From: an uncultured bacterium
Lineage (GTDB): Bacteria; Planctomycetota; UBA1135; GCA-002686595
Assembly (NCBI GenBank): GCA_937896235.1
Contig: CALBMX010000007.1
Location: 1-59,582, forward strand
DNA: 59,582 bases
Direction of reading: 5' to 3'
Every line of letters starts with the position of its first letter. The stretch's first letter is position 1. The notes beneath the pieces are model-generated. The model made no database searches. It saw only the letters and a list, made by a program, of their open reading frames with translations, and had not been told where the DNA came from. This document shows, piece after piece, positions 36,805 to 45,585 of the stretch. Both the position numbers and the translations under genes were made by a program.

Positions 36805-39288
36805 TCACGCACCGTCTTGGTCTGGCGCTAGAGGTCCGCTCGTAAAGACCCAAACTCCTCCGATATAGATCGCAGCTGAGATCAGGGAGACCGCTCGGAA
36901 TCCCGACTCCATAGCGATCACAATGCAAAGGATTGAGGCGACCACACTGGCCCCACCATTGACGCCAAGTGCCCATGGAACAAGTCGAGGCTCGAGCCTC
37001 TTCAAGCGCGCCAATCCCAAGGGGAACGGCATCCCCATCAAGAAGTTCATGGGTGCCAACAAGGTCATGACGATTGCAACTCGCGCCGGCAGCGGCAGTG
37101 AGAGCGCTCCGTCCAAGGCGACCTCGAGGATTACGGCCAGGGCCAAAATCGCAAGTCCGAGAAGTGGTACGATTTTCCGCAGCGCCGCCGCTTCCCGTCC
37201 GGCGAAGCGGCCCGAATACAAGCTACCGAATCCCGCGAACAACAGGAAGGAGCACAGGGTCACGGTCAACGAATACGTCGGGTGACCGAGGAAGAGTACG
37301 AGCCTTTGGATCGTGCTGATTTCGAGAAACATGAAGCCTGCGCCAAGCCCCGTGAAGTAGATCATATGTCTACCGGCATTGGGTGCCTTCAGGCCCTCTC
37401 GGCGTAAGAAGAGGAGGGGCAAAACGACCATGAGCGCTACGAGCAAGCTGGTCTGGATCAGCAGGGTAGCCAAGATCTTCAGGCCGATTGGACCTCCCGT
37501 AAGCTCTAGCCACTCCGCCTCTTGCCCCGTCGAAAACAGTGCGTTCCAGTGATGGAAATTGAAGAAGAAGGGGGAGTCATCCGCCACGGGCCGAATATCC
37601 CACTGGCCGTTCTGATAGGCGGAGTAAAACTGGTCTTCGGTGCCCGCCTCGATTGCATTGGCCAGCTCGAGAAACGGCTTGTCTCTGCCGTCTTCGCGAA
37701 CGCGCCCCGGCAGATAATGAGCAAAGTGGTCCGGCCACTTGGCGTCCGAGAGCGCGTAGTAGTCCAGCACCTCATCCGAAAAGGGCTGCATTGAGAAGAC
37801 GCATGCCGAAAAGCGGACAACAAGCTTGGGATCCTGGGGGTGCTGCTGCTCGTGAGTGATCACGACGACATGCTTGGAGGGCTGTTCGAAACCGCGGTCG
37901 CGCAGCTCCTCAAGGCCGATCGCTACAAGCCGCAAGACCTCCCGCGGCGGGCTATATGCAAGCCGGATGAAGCCTAGTGTTCCACCATCAGGATTCAGGT
38001 GATCAAAGTATTCGCCAAGTGCCTCGCGGGTGTAGAGGTACGACTCGCTGAGCACATAAGCGCCCGAGTTACCAGCTGTGTAAGTATCTGTACCCGACAG
38101 CTGGATATGGTCAAATTTACGGTCCAGTCGACGCAGGGTACTGCGCCCCTCTCCCACCTGAACTTCAACGCCGGGGCGGTGGTAAATGTCTCCGTTGTGC
38201 TCTTTGAAATCCTCGCCGACGATCTGCACCGTCTCGGCATTAATTTCGATGCCGAGCACACTCTTCACGCCGTTTTCGAGCGCATAACGCAAATCGATGC
38301 CACCGCCAATACCAATGGCGAGCACATCCATTTCCGAACGCTTGTCCACGGTGCCATTGGAGCCGGACATCTGGTGCGGCAGGTAGCCAACCGTGTTCAG
38401 CGCGATTGGCGGTTCGAACTTCCAACTCTCGTCGGAGTGCATCACCGTGATGGCATCACCATCTTGATAGATGTTGATCATGCCCGAGGGCATCTTCACC
38501 ATCGAAAGACGGCAGAGCGAACTCCACCGCGTCTCCAAGGGCTCTGCACCTAATTGCGCGGCGATGTGGTTGCTCTCAGCCTTGTTCGAGGCGACTCCGA
38601 CTTTGAGCCAAGTCGGCGCAACTGCAAACAGGCCTACACAACCGGCTAGGCAAAGCCCGGCAAGCAGAGTGGGTAGTCCAGAGGAGCTGCCCCCGCTCGA
38701 CTTCGCACCCCGTAAAAACGCAAAGGCCGCAAGTGGCCCTGTCGCAGCGCAAATCACGAGCAAGCGCTCCGCTCCAAGGGGGGCCACGAGCAGAATGAAA
38801 ATCCAAGCACCCAGCGCGCTGCCGACCAAGTTCACAAAGTACAGTTTGTGAACGTCCTTTGCGACGGAGAGTGCGATCACAACCACTAGGCCCGAGAACA
38901 CATAGGGCACTAGCAGGTAGCTATAGAAGAGGCCTAGGGTGAAAAAGTGACCGCTCTCGGTCAGGTCGGATGCACGTTCAGCCGTGGCGTCCAGGATTAG
39001 GTACCCGATGATGGTCGAGATGCTGAAGAGGATTCCGCACCAGGCCAAGCGAATGCGCGGGTCGCCCTCCAGCAGCCTTGGCTTCACCGTCACGATGCTG
39101 CCAGCCACGGAGAACCCCAGAAGTGTCATCGTGACAACTGTGTAGCTGTGGTGGTGCCACATCTGCACGGAGAGAACGCGCGTCAGGAGTACCTGCAGGG
39201 CTAGTACGGCAGCTGAGATCAGGAAGAGACCGACGCCAAGGCGTGGGCCAGTACCTAATTTCAGGCCAAGAGAAGTGTTTGGGGTCAT
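36805..39288 (-). CDS. Spermidine-synthase-like membrane fusion protein
   Basis: The protein has three parts. The N-terminal third has about seven hydrophobic helices (residues 15-225). The middle has a Rossmann domain like spermidine synthase and SAM methyltransferases, with DVLAIGIGGGIDLRYALENG and VLGIEINAETV. The C terminus has about seven more helices (620-820). The usual synthase acidic motif is replaced by SGTDTYTAGNSGAYVLSESY. True polyamine synthesis is therefore doubtful. Proteins of this layout occur in planctomycetes and acidobacteria with no known function. The SelW-like selenoprotein gene lies 60 bp upstream on the same strand. Confidence 0.85.
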   Translation of the reverse strand: MTPNTSLGLKLGTGPRLGVGLFLISAAVLALQVLLTRVLSVQMWHHHSYTVVTMTLLGFSVAGSIVTVKPRLLEGDPRIRLAWCGILFSISTIIGYLILDATAERASDLTESGHFFTLGLFYSYLLVPYVFSGLVVVIALSVAKDVHKLYFVNLVGSALGAWIFILLVAPLGAERLLVICAATGPLAAFAFLRGAKSSGGSSSGLPTLLAGLCLAGCVGLFAVAPTWLKVGVASNKAESNHIAAQLGAEPLETRWSSLCRLSMVKMPSGMINIYQDGDAITVMHSDESWKFEPPIALNTVGYLPHQMSGSNGTVDKRSEMDVLAIGIGGGIDLRYALENGVKSVLGIEINAETVQIVGEDFKEHNGDIYHRPGVEVQVGEGRSTLRRLDRKFDHIQLSGTDTYTAGNSGAYVLSESYLYTREALGEYFDHLNPDGGTLGFIRLAYSPPREVLRLVAIGLEELRDRGFEQPSKHVVVITHEQQHPQDPKLVVRFSACVFSMQPFSDEVLDYYALSDAKWPDHFAHYLPGRVREDGRDKPFLELANAIEAGTEDQFYSAYQNGQWDIRPVADDSPFFFNFHHWNALFSTGQEAEWLELTGGPIGLKILATLLIQTSLLVALMVVLPLLFLRREGLKAPNAGRHMIYFTGLGAGFMFLEISTIQRLVLFLGHPTYSLTVTLCSFLLFAGFGSLYSGRFAGREAAALRKIVPLLGLAILALAVILEVALDGALSLPLPARVAIVMTLLAPMNFLMGMPFPLGLARLKRLEPRLVPWALGVNGGASVVASILCIVIAMESGFRAVSLISAAIYIGGVWVFTSGPLAPDQDGA

Positions 39289-39348
39289 GAGGGCGGGTCC
39301 GCAACAGGCTCCGAAGAAACCTTCGGGGAGGGGAGAGGGCCCTTAAGG

Positions 39349-39570
39349 CTATCCCAAGCAGAGCATCGGGACTTCCTGGTATTGGGGGAATCGTCCCGTC
39401 GAGAGCTTGGAGTAGACCAGATTTTCGCCCAAAGTGACCTCGAACGCGCCTCCAGAGCTCTTGACGAGCTCAATTTCTGCGGAGGGAAAAGCTTCGGTGA
39501 GTTCAGCGGCCAGACCGGTCGCTTGCGGTAGGTAGTTTCAGGCCGTGCAGTATTCGATGCGAAATTTCAT
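39349..39570 (-). CDS. SelW/Rdx-like selenoprotein (UGA read as selenocysteine)
   Basis: Read through one in-frame UGA (39538-39540), this frame gives 73 residues starting MKFRIEYCTAU and ending at a TAG. It has the CxxU motif of the SelW/SelT/SelH thioredoxin-like (Rdx) family at Cys8-Thr-Ala-Sec11. The rest fits bacterial SelW-like proteins, including NYLPQA after the Sec, GLAAELTEAFP, the strand AFEVTLGENLVYS and GRFPQ. Codon use beyond the UGA is normal. A hairpin with a GGUCU loop follows the UGA (39505-39523). Redox function is expected. No Shine-Dalgarno sequence is visible; an ATG 12 bp upstream is an alternative. Conventional calling would stop at residue 10. Confidence 0.87.
39505..39523 (-). 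promoter_or_regulatory. Bacterial SECIS element of the SelW-like gene
   Basis: In the minus-strand RNA, AGCG-a-CC pairs with GG-c-CGCU (six pairs, one A-C mismatch) around the loop GGUCU. The loop starts 21 nt after the UGA, within the usual 16-37 nt range. GGUCU is the loop sequence I recall for the E. coli fdhF SECIS recognised by SelB. Confidence 0.75.
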
Positions 39571-39897
39571 GGTGGGGAGCATGCAAGGGAGAAATTCGTT
39601 GGGGCCGGCCCCAAGCCTGAGAACTTGAGGTACGGCGTTCCGTAGGCCCGTAGTCTGCCATTGCAACCGGCTAGAGGGCCGTTTTATGGTGATTCTGCTA
39701 AAAGACCGGGCGACATCTGGGCTTCCGGCGCCCCCCCCACCGCGCCGCCACACGCCGTTTACCGGAACAATACAGGCGCAATGCGGCACTTTAGGGAACG
39801 CAAACGGGTAAAGAGGGGTCAAAGCAGCACATGGGCTAAACATTTAAAGCTTCGCCCCCCCTCTAAATCCAAGAGCCATCCCCCCTAGGATCCCCTC
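39571..39897 (+). other. 327-bp intergenic region, divergent
   Basis: This region separates the SelW-like gene (leftward) from the metallopeptidase gene (rightward). I see no coding sequence, RNA gene or repeat in it. It must hold both promoters, but no convincing -35/-10 pair was found by eye. Confidence 0.6.
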
Positions 39898-42882
39898 ATG
39901 CAACGATTTTTGCTAAGCGCCGCCCTATTTGCGGCTGCGAGTACCCCGTTACTTGCCCAAGCACCCGCCCCGGAATCCCCTTCGAGTCCGAGTGGCTTCG
40001 CCAATGGCCTCCAAGTCCGGGATGCGCTCTCGACTTGGCGCGCGGATCACGGCGCCAACTGGCAGTCCGTCTTTTCTGGCGACACGGGCTACAGTCGCTT
40101 TCTCTACGGTGGCCACACCTCCGCGCTTTTCACTCCGATTGCGGATGCTGATTTTGAAGTGCTTGGACGCCTCTACATCGACGCAGCTTACGGCTTGATG
40201 GGAATCTCCTCAGCCCACCTAGAGCTCGACAAGGTCAGCTTTCTGCCACTCGGCCTGATCGGCTCAACGGACAAGACCTCGATTCAATTCCAACAGTTTG
40301 TCAATGGCGTCGCCGTCGAACGCGGATTCGTCAACGCCTTGTTCAATCAGAGCGGAGAGCTGCTCTCCCTCGACACCGTCGGCCTTCCCGATAGCGCATT
40401 GCCGCTCAACACAACTCCGACGATCAACGCCGGAGTAGCAGAGCGATTCGCCGTAGACGCCTTCCAAGAGGCTACCGGCCTCGAGGCTCTCGACATTTTG
40501 GTCGAGGGGCTTGTAATTGCACAAGACGAAACCGCCAAGCTGCGCACGGGCGCACTCGCGTGGAAAATCCGAGTGGGAAACTTGACCGAAGGCAATGAGC
40601 CGATGGCAACGATGTACTCAATCGGTGCACAGGGTGCTCTCCGCGTCATCCGAAGCGATAACGAGATTCACTACTTTGATGTCGGCGGCCAAGTGCTGAG
40701 CCGTGTCACCACAGGTGAGCTCCCCGATAGCCCGACGAACCCTCCCGTCGCGCTTCCGGCCGGCTATATGCAGGTCACTAGCATTGCGGGAACCGTCTTT
40801 TCCGACGCGAGCGGCAACTTCAACTTCCCTGGGGTAACGGGTCCACTGAATGTGTCCTTTTCCTATAACGGCACGTACAACAACGTCGTCAATAGCAACG
40901 GCCCGAACTACAGCAAGACCGTGAACTTGGCTTCGGGAACCGGAAACTCCGTAACCCTAAACCAGCCCGCAGCAGCGGAGATCACTTCACAGTCCACGGT
41001 CTTTAATGCCATCAACCAGATGCGCGACTGGACCCGTAATATCAACCCGACAGATTCGACGTCTGACTTCGTAGCGAAAGCAAACGTCAACATCAACTCG
41101 ACGTGTAACGCATATTTCGACGGTAGCTCCACCAACTACTACCTAGCAGGTGGCGGGTGTGCAGCGACTTCCTATGACAATGTCGTCTGGCACGAAATGG
41201 GACACTGGCTGAACGTCAAGTACGGTTCGGGCAACGGCTCGGATGGCTTCGGTGAAGGTAATGCAGACGTGTTCGGGATGTACCAATCCGATAGCCCAGT
41301 TATTGGCAAGGACTTCTGTGGTGTAGGCTGCGACATTCGTAACGGCCTCAACACAAAAGCTTTCTGCGGTGATTCCAACCCTGGCTGCTACGGCGAAGTG
41401 CACGCCGATGGCGAAGTGCTCATGGGCGCGATGTGGAAGCTGCGCGTGCGCTTGAACAACACCCTGGGCGGATCGGCAGGAGACTTCGTTTCGAACCTCC
41501 TCTTCAACTCTTGGATGAACGCGTACAACGATGGCCAGATCAAAACGATCATCGAGACACACTGGCTGACACTTGACGACAACGATGGCGACATCGGCAA
41601 TGGCACTCCGAACCACGGGGACATCGATGGCGGCTTCAAGGACCAAGGATTCCCTGGTCATAAGCTCTCATTCGTTAGCATTGTCAACGTAGACGAACCC
41701 GCGACGACACAGGACGAAAACGGCCCCTACGGCATCTCTGCTGAGATCACTCCCGTTACCGGAAGCTCCATCGCCAACGCCACTCTTGTCTACATCGTTA
41801 ACGGAGGCTTCCCTCAGACTGCCAACATGACCCAAGCGTCTGGTAATCGCTGGTTCGCCACCATCCCTGGCCAAGCTTCACCCAATAAAGTCGAATGGTA
41901 TTTGACGGCCCAAAATGACCTGGGACAGTCGGAGAACTACCCGGTCGACGCACCGGCCAAGTTGGCTAAGTTCGAGATTGGCGCCTTACAGGTGTTCCAC
42001 TTTGAGAACTTCGACGGTGGCTCCGACAACGGCTGGGTTCACGCGCAAGTTGCGACCCAAGACGACTGGCAACGGGGAATCCCCGCTGGCCTTGCTGGCG
42101 ATCCCGGCAGTGCTTATTCAGGAGCAAACATCTGGGCAAACGACCTCGGACTCTCCGGTTTCAATGGCCTGTATCAGCCAAACGTCAACAACTACCTTCG
42201 CTCTCCGAACATCAACTTGGCCGGCTCCAATGGAGCCAAGCTTATCTATCAGCGCTGGCTGACGGTAGAAGAGGGTATTTACGACCAGGCTGAGATTCGT
42301 GTCAACGGGAACAAAGTCTGGAACAACCCCGCCAACGGCAATCTAGTCGACTCCGCTTGGACCAAGCACGAAGTTGACATCTCCGCTTTTGACGGCCAGA
42401 ACGTCCAAATTGAATATCGCCTCATCACGGATGGCGGGCTTGAGTTTGGCGGTTGGAACATCGACGACCTCGCGATCCAGACCCAAAGCCAAAGCCCGTC
42501 CGTCGGCCTACCGACGAACTACGGCAGTGGCACGACTGGATCGACGATCCCGACGATCGACAGCCATGGACAGGTCCCGTTCCTGGGCAACAACGACTTC
42601 TCCGTCGCCCTCAAGAACGCCCCTTCAGAGACTGCTGCCTATATGGCTTTCGGTTTCTCACAGCTGAACATTCCGCTGCTCGGAGTAACGCAGCTCGTGC
42701 TTCCCGGCACGATCTTCCCCGGAACGACGAATCTCTATGGGGAGTTCAGCATCAATATCCCCGTCCCTAACAACCCGGCATTCGTCGGATTGGCAGTCTA
42801 CTTCCAGTCCCTGGTCGTAGACGCTGGTGGCCCATCGGGCTTCTCGGCTACGGACGGCCTACAGGTGATCATTCAGCCCTAG
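39898..42882 (+). CDS. Large secreted metallopeptidase (fungalysin/M36-like)
   Basis: This 994-residue exported protein begins with a signal peptide (about 1-20). A propeptide-like region (about 25-280) includes a FTP/PepSY-like stretch with VNGVAVERGFVNALFN. The catalytic zinc motif is HEMGHW (His432, Glu433, His436), and the third ligand is Glu453 in GEGNADVFG, as in gluzincins. GVGCDIRNG and further Cys follow. Two beta-rich regions come after: one like MAM/jelly-roll domains (about 700-860) and a C-terminal domain ending in FSATDGLQVIIQP, a type common in planctomycete exported proteins. It probably digests extracellular protein. A strong hairpin follows the gene. Confidence 0.85.
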   Translation: MQRFLLSAALFAAASTPLLAQAPAPESPSSPSGFANGLQVRDALSTWRADHGANWQSVFSGDTGYSRFLYGGHTSALFTPIADADFEVLGRLYIDAAYGLMGISSAHLELDKVSFLPLGLIGSTDKTSIQFQQFVNGVAVERGFVNALFNQSGELLSLDTVGLPDSALPLNTTPTINAGVAERFAVDAFQEATGLEALDILVEGLVIAQDETAKLRTGALAWKIRVGNLTEGNEPMATMYSIGAQGALRVIRSDNEIHYFDVGGQVLSRVTTGELPDSPTNPPVALPAGYMQVTSIAGTVFSDASGNFNFPGVTGPLNVSFSYNGTYNNVVNSNGPNYSKTVNLASGTGNSVTLNQPAAAEITSQSTVFNAINQMRDWTRNINPTDSTSDFVAKANVNINSTCNAYFDGSSTNYYLAGGGCAATSYDNVVWHEMGHWLNVKYGSGNGSDGFGEGNADVFGMYQSDSPVIGKDFCGVGCDIRNGLNTKAFCGDSNPGCYGEVHADGEVLMGAMWKLRVRLNNTLGGSAGDFVSNLLFNSWMNAYNDGQIKTIIETHWLTLDDNDGDIGNGTPNHGDIDGGFKDQGFPGHKLSFVSIVNVDEPATTQDENGPYGISAEITPVTGSSIANATLVYIVNGGFPQTANMTQASGNRWFATIPGQASPNKVEWYLTAQNDLGQSENYPVDAPAKLAKFEIGALQVFHFENFDGGSDNGWVHAQVATQDDWQRGIPAGLAGDPGSAYSGANIWANDLGLSGFNGLYQPNVNNYLRSPNINLAGSNGAKLIYQRWLTVEEGIYDQAEIRVNGNKVWNNPANGNLVDSAWTKHEVDISAFDGQNVQIEYRLITDGGLEFGGWNIDDLAIQTQSQSPSVGLPTNYGSGTTGSTIPTIDSHGQVPFLGNNDFSVALKNAPSETAAYMAFGFSQLNIPLLGVTQLVLPGTIFPGTTNLYGEFSINIPVPNNPAFVGLAVYFQSLVVDAGGPSGFSATDGLQVIIQP

Positions 42883-42920
42883 TCTCCCTGTGATGAGGGG
42901 GATTCCCCCTGGACATCTTG

Positions 42921-42961
42921 GTGCAGCGCCTCGAATCCGTTTTGGATTCGAGGCGCTGCAC
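42921..42961 (+). terminator. Strong hairpin after the metallopeptidase gene
   Basis: An 18-bp perfect inverted repeat (GTGCAGCGCCTCGAATCC and its complement) surrounds the loop GTTTT, 38 bp after the stop. The following sequence (TTATATT) is only moderately U-rich. It would stop the rightward transcript before the acidic paralogue genes. Confidence 0.8.
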
Positions 42962-43124
42962 TTATATTGAAGGCATACAAACTTTCGGCAAAGACTGCAC
43001 GTCTACGCCGTAGACACCAACTTGGGCTCAATCCGGGGCCCAACTCCTCAGGCCTCGCTCCCCCCCAGTTCGTAAGGCAACTGTGCGCAGCCCAAAAATG
43101 TCCTCTCCAAACGAGGCCTACAAT

Positions 43125-44192
43125 ATGAACCTAAGGAACCTACTACTCATCCCCGTCGCCATTCCCGTCCTTTGGGCATTCACAGCTCCCGAAGAGGAGC
43201 TCAGCTTTCACATTGCGGAAGGCACGACCCTGACCAGCACGTTCGACACGACCGTCGAGCTTTCGTTGGACGAGATGCGAATCGTTACCAATGGCGAAGA
43301 AAAAGACGCCAGCATGTTTGGCCTTGAGATCAAGATGTCAAACGCCACATCGCTCCAGTTCGTGGACCAGTTCGTTCATATGGACGGAGCCGCTCCCACC
43401 GAGGTCATTCGCACTTTCAAGAACCTAGACAATACGGTCGACACCTCCCAAGCCAACGCGGCGACCGGCTCGATGGATACGAGCGTGATCAGCGAGAGCG
43501 ACCTCGAGGGAGTCGCGGTTCGCTTTCGTTGGGATAGCGAGAAGAGCGCCTATGCCACGTCCTTTGCCGACGAGGATTCCGACGAGGACAAAGCACTTCT
43601 TGAAGATCTCACTGCGAGAGCCGACATGAGCGGACTCCTACCGCCCAAGTCCGTGTCGAAAGGCGACACCTGGGAGGCCAAACCTGACTTCATCCTTGAG
43701 CTGATGAGCCCCGGCGGCGATCTCAAGCAAATCCCCGTCGACATGGAAGAGGGTGGCCGCAAGGGAGGTGACCCCATGGCGGAGCTCTCCTTCAGTGAAA
43801 TGATGGGCGATGTTGAGGGGACTATTCGTTGTGAGTACATGGGGAGTGTCGAAGTCGAGGGTGTGAAATACGCCTCTATCCAAGTTGATCTAGCCGTAAA
43901 CTCAAAGAACGACCTCACCGCTATGCTGCAAAAACATGCTGGCGAGATGCTGCAAGAGAGCGTCGATATCCAATATGACTCCGTTGATGTCGAAATGACG
44001 ATTGAAGGAGAAGGCACCCTCTTGTGGGACCAGCGAGGCGGGCATTTCGTCTCGTTTGGGTTCTCCGGGGATCTAAAGCAGATCATGAACATGGCCATCG
44101 CGCTCGCAACCCCGAATGGCAACATGGATATGGACCAAACCATCACCATGTCGGGGACCCTGGATCTCGACTTTTCCGCGGCGACGGAGTAA
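43125..44192 (+). CDS. Acidic secreted protein, paralogue 1
   Basis: This 355-residue exported protein starts MNLRNLLLIPVAIPVLWAF, a signal peptide followed by an acidic mature chain rich in Asp, Glu, Ser and Met. Its family is unknown to me. The central region LEGVAVRFRWDSEKSAYATS and the phrase SKGDTWEAKPDFILELMSPG match the next gene's protein in order and spacing, so they are paralogues. The ATG at 43125 has GAGG 8 nt upstream. Both are probably large beta-rich envelope proteins. Confidence 0.82.
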   Translation: MNLRNLLLIPVAIPVLWAFTAPEEELSFHIAEGTTLTSTFDTTVELSLDEMRIVTNGEEKDASMFGLEIKMSNATSLQFVDQFVHMDGAAPTEVIRTFKNLDNTVDTSQANAATGSMDTSVISESDLEGVAVRFRWDSEKSAYATSFADEDSDEDKALLEDLTARADMSGLLPPKSVSKGDTWEAKPDFILELMSPGGDLKQIPVDMEEGGRKGGDPMAELSFSEMMGDVEGTIRCEYMGSVEVEGVKYASIQVDLAVNSKNDLTAMLQKHAGEMLQESVDIQYDSVDVEMTIEGEGTLLWDQRGGHFVSFGFSGDLKQIMNMAIALATPNGNMDMDQTITMSGTLDLDFSAATE

Positions 44193-44231
44193 GCAACCGA
44201 AACGACCGACCCTGTAAGTTTCGCCAATATC

Positions 44232-44237
44232 TATAAT
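44232..44237 (+). promoter_or_regulatory. Candidate -10 box before paralogue 2
   Basis: The sequence TATAAT matches the consensus exactly and lies 172 bp before the ATG of the second acidic gene. The matching -35 position is weak. Confidence 0.3.
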
Positions 44238-44305
44238 GGCTGCCTAGAGAGAATTGGAACCGAAAGCCATACCGGACAATCGGCACTCCTCTTTCTAGAA
44301 TCTTT

Positions 44306-44355
44306 CCCTAGACGGACCGTACAGTCCTTGAGGGCATGGTAATCGAGCATTACCA
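44306..44355 (+). repeat. Two adjacent hairpins in the leader of paralogue 2
   Basis: Hairpin one (44306-44334) pairs CCCT/AGGG and GGAC/GTCC. Hairpin two (44337-44355) is a perfect 7-bp stem, TGGTAAT/ATTACCA, with loop CGAGC. Both lie 54-100 nt before the start codon, downstream of the TATAAT box. They could end transcription from the gene before or structure the leader of the next. Confidence 0.4.
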
Positions 44356-44408
44356 CAGATCCTCGTGTCCCTACAATCCCCCTCAGACCCTGCACCTTAG
44401 AACACATC

Positions 44409-45491
44409 ATGAAAACTCTTCGTTTCCTGCCTCTCCTGGCTGTACCGGCCCTCTTAGCGCTCGCTATGCCGGAGGCCGAAATCACTTTCGCCCCGTCTCC
44501 GGATGCCGACATTGAGATGACGTTTGAGAACTCCGCCGAGTTCTTCCTCGACGAGCTCTCCGTCAGTTTTATGGGCAATGACATGTCCGGCATGCTCGGC
44601 TCTGTTGACGCAAGTGTAAACGTCGAGATTGAGAGCGTCTTCACGGACACGTACCGCAAGGTCGAAGACGGTGTACCGACATCGTTTGAGCGCTCCTTTG
44701 GGGCATGTAACATCGGCGGTGAGGGATCTATCAACGCACAAGGCGAGTCGCAGTCCGACTCCTTTTCGATTGACAGCGCCCTAGAAGGTGCTGCCGTTCG
44801 ATTTAGTTGGAACGAAGAAGAGGACGAGTACGCGCGCACCTACGTCGACGACGAAGAAGCCGATGAAGCCTTGCTGAAGGGCCTGATGCCCCGTCTCGAC
44901 TTGGCATTCATGCTTCCTGAGGGTGGCGTCGCCGTCGATGATGAGTGGAAGGTCGATCCGATCCAGCTCGCATCACTCCTGATCCCAGGTGGCGACCTCG
45001 CCTACGACATCGAAGGTCGCGATAAAGCCGACTTCTCGAGTTTCGATGGCGCCATGGGCAACGAAGAGGCCTTGGCGCAGGTCACGAAGTTGATGACCGG
45101 CGAGGTCACCGCTAAGTTCAAAGGGATGCGAAGTGGCGAGGAGTCTCACCTAGCTGAAATCAAAATCTCCATGGACATCTCCGGCAAAGAAGACTTCGCG
45201 GACATGGTCGCCGACGCGATCCGTGCGGGTATTGAGGCAAGCGGTGAGGACATCCCCACCGACGCCATTCCGGACTTCAATACCTTCGCCCTAGCGGTCT
45301 CCCTCGAAGGGGAAGGCATCTTGATTTGGGACGTGAAGGCTGGCCATATGGCCTCATTCAGCATGACTTCGGAGATTGAAGTCTCGCTTGCAGTCAATGT
45401 GTCCGTAGACGCTGACGGCATGGCGGGCGAGGTTGACGGAGAGGTCGTCCTCGGTGGCTCTGCTGAGATCAGCATGGAAGCTAGCTACTAA
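44409..45491 (+). CDS. Acidic secreted protein, paralogue 2
   Basis: This 360-residue exported protein has a signal peptide, MKTLRFLPLLAVPALLALAM, followed by a strongly acidic chain. The phrase LEGAAVRFSWNEEEDEYART and then AVDDEWKVDPIQLASLLIPG align with the first paralogue at matching places, while the rest is only weakly similar. Both end in beta-strand-rich regions. The two are tandem copies separated by 216 bp that hold a TATAAT box and two hairpins. A strong bidirectional hairpin follows this gene. Confidence 0.82.
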   Translation: MKTLRFLPLLAVPALLALAMPEAEITFAPSPDADIEMTFENSAEFFLDELSVSFMGNDMSGMLGSVDASVNVEIESVFTDTYRKVEDGVPTSFERSFGACNIGGEGSINAQGESQSDSFSIDSALEGAAVRFSWNEEEDEYARTYVDDEEADEALLKGLMPRLDLAFMLPEGGVAVDDEWKVDPIQLASLLIPGGDLAYDIEGRDKADFSSFDGAMGNEEALAQVTKLMTGEVTAKFKGMRSGEESHLAEIKISMDISGKEDFADMVADAIRAGIEASGEDIPTDAIPDFNTFALAVSLEGEGILIWDVKAGHMASFSMTSEIEVSLAVNVSVDADGMAGEVDGEVVLGGSAEISMEASY

Positions 45492-45530
45492 TCGGGGCTG
45501 AACCCTCTGGCTCCTAGCGAGCTAAGTTCA

Positions 45531-45569
45531 AAGGGTCGTGGGGCCGGTTTATCCGGCCCCACGACCCTT
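45531..45569. terminator. Bidirectional terminator
   Basis: A 17-bp perfect stem (AAGGGTCGTGGGGCCGG and its complement) surrounds the loop TTTAT. It is flanked by TTTT on the right. It lies 39 bp after the rightward acidic gene and 17 bp after the leftward selenoprotein gene, so it can serve both convergent transcripts. Confidence 0.85.
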
Positions 45570-45585
45570 TTCGTAGGGGCGCCTC

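Noticed and set aside
39538..39843. A 101-codon minus-strand open frame ending at 39538
   Set aside because: Only its last ten codons are real: they are the start of the SelW-like selenoprotein. The upstream part is Arg/Pro rich and non-coding in character.
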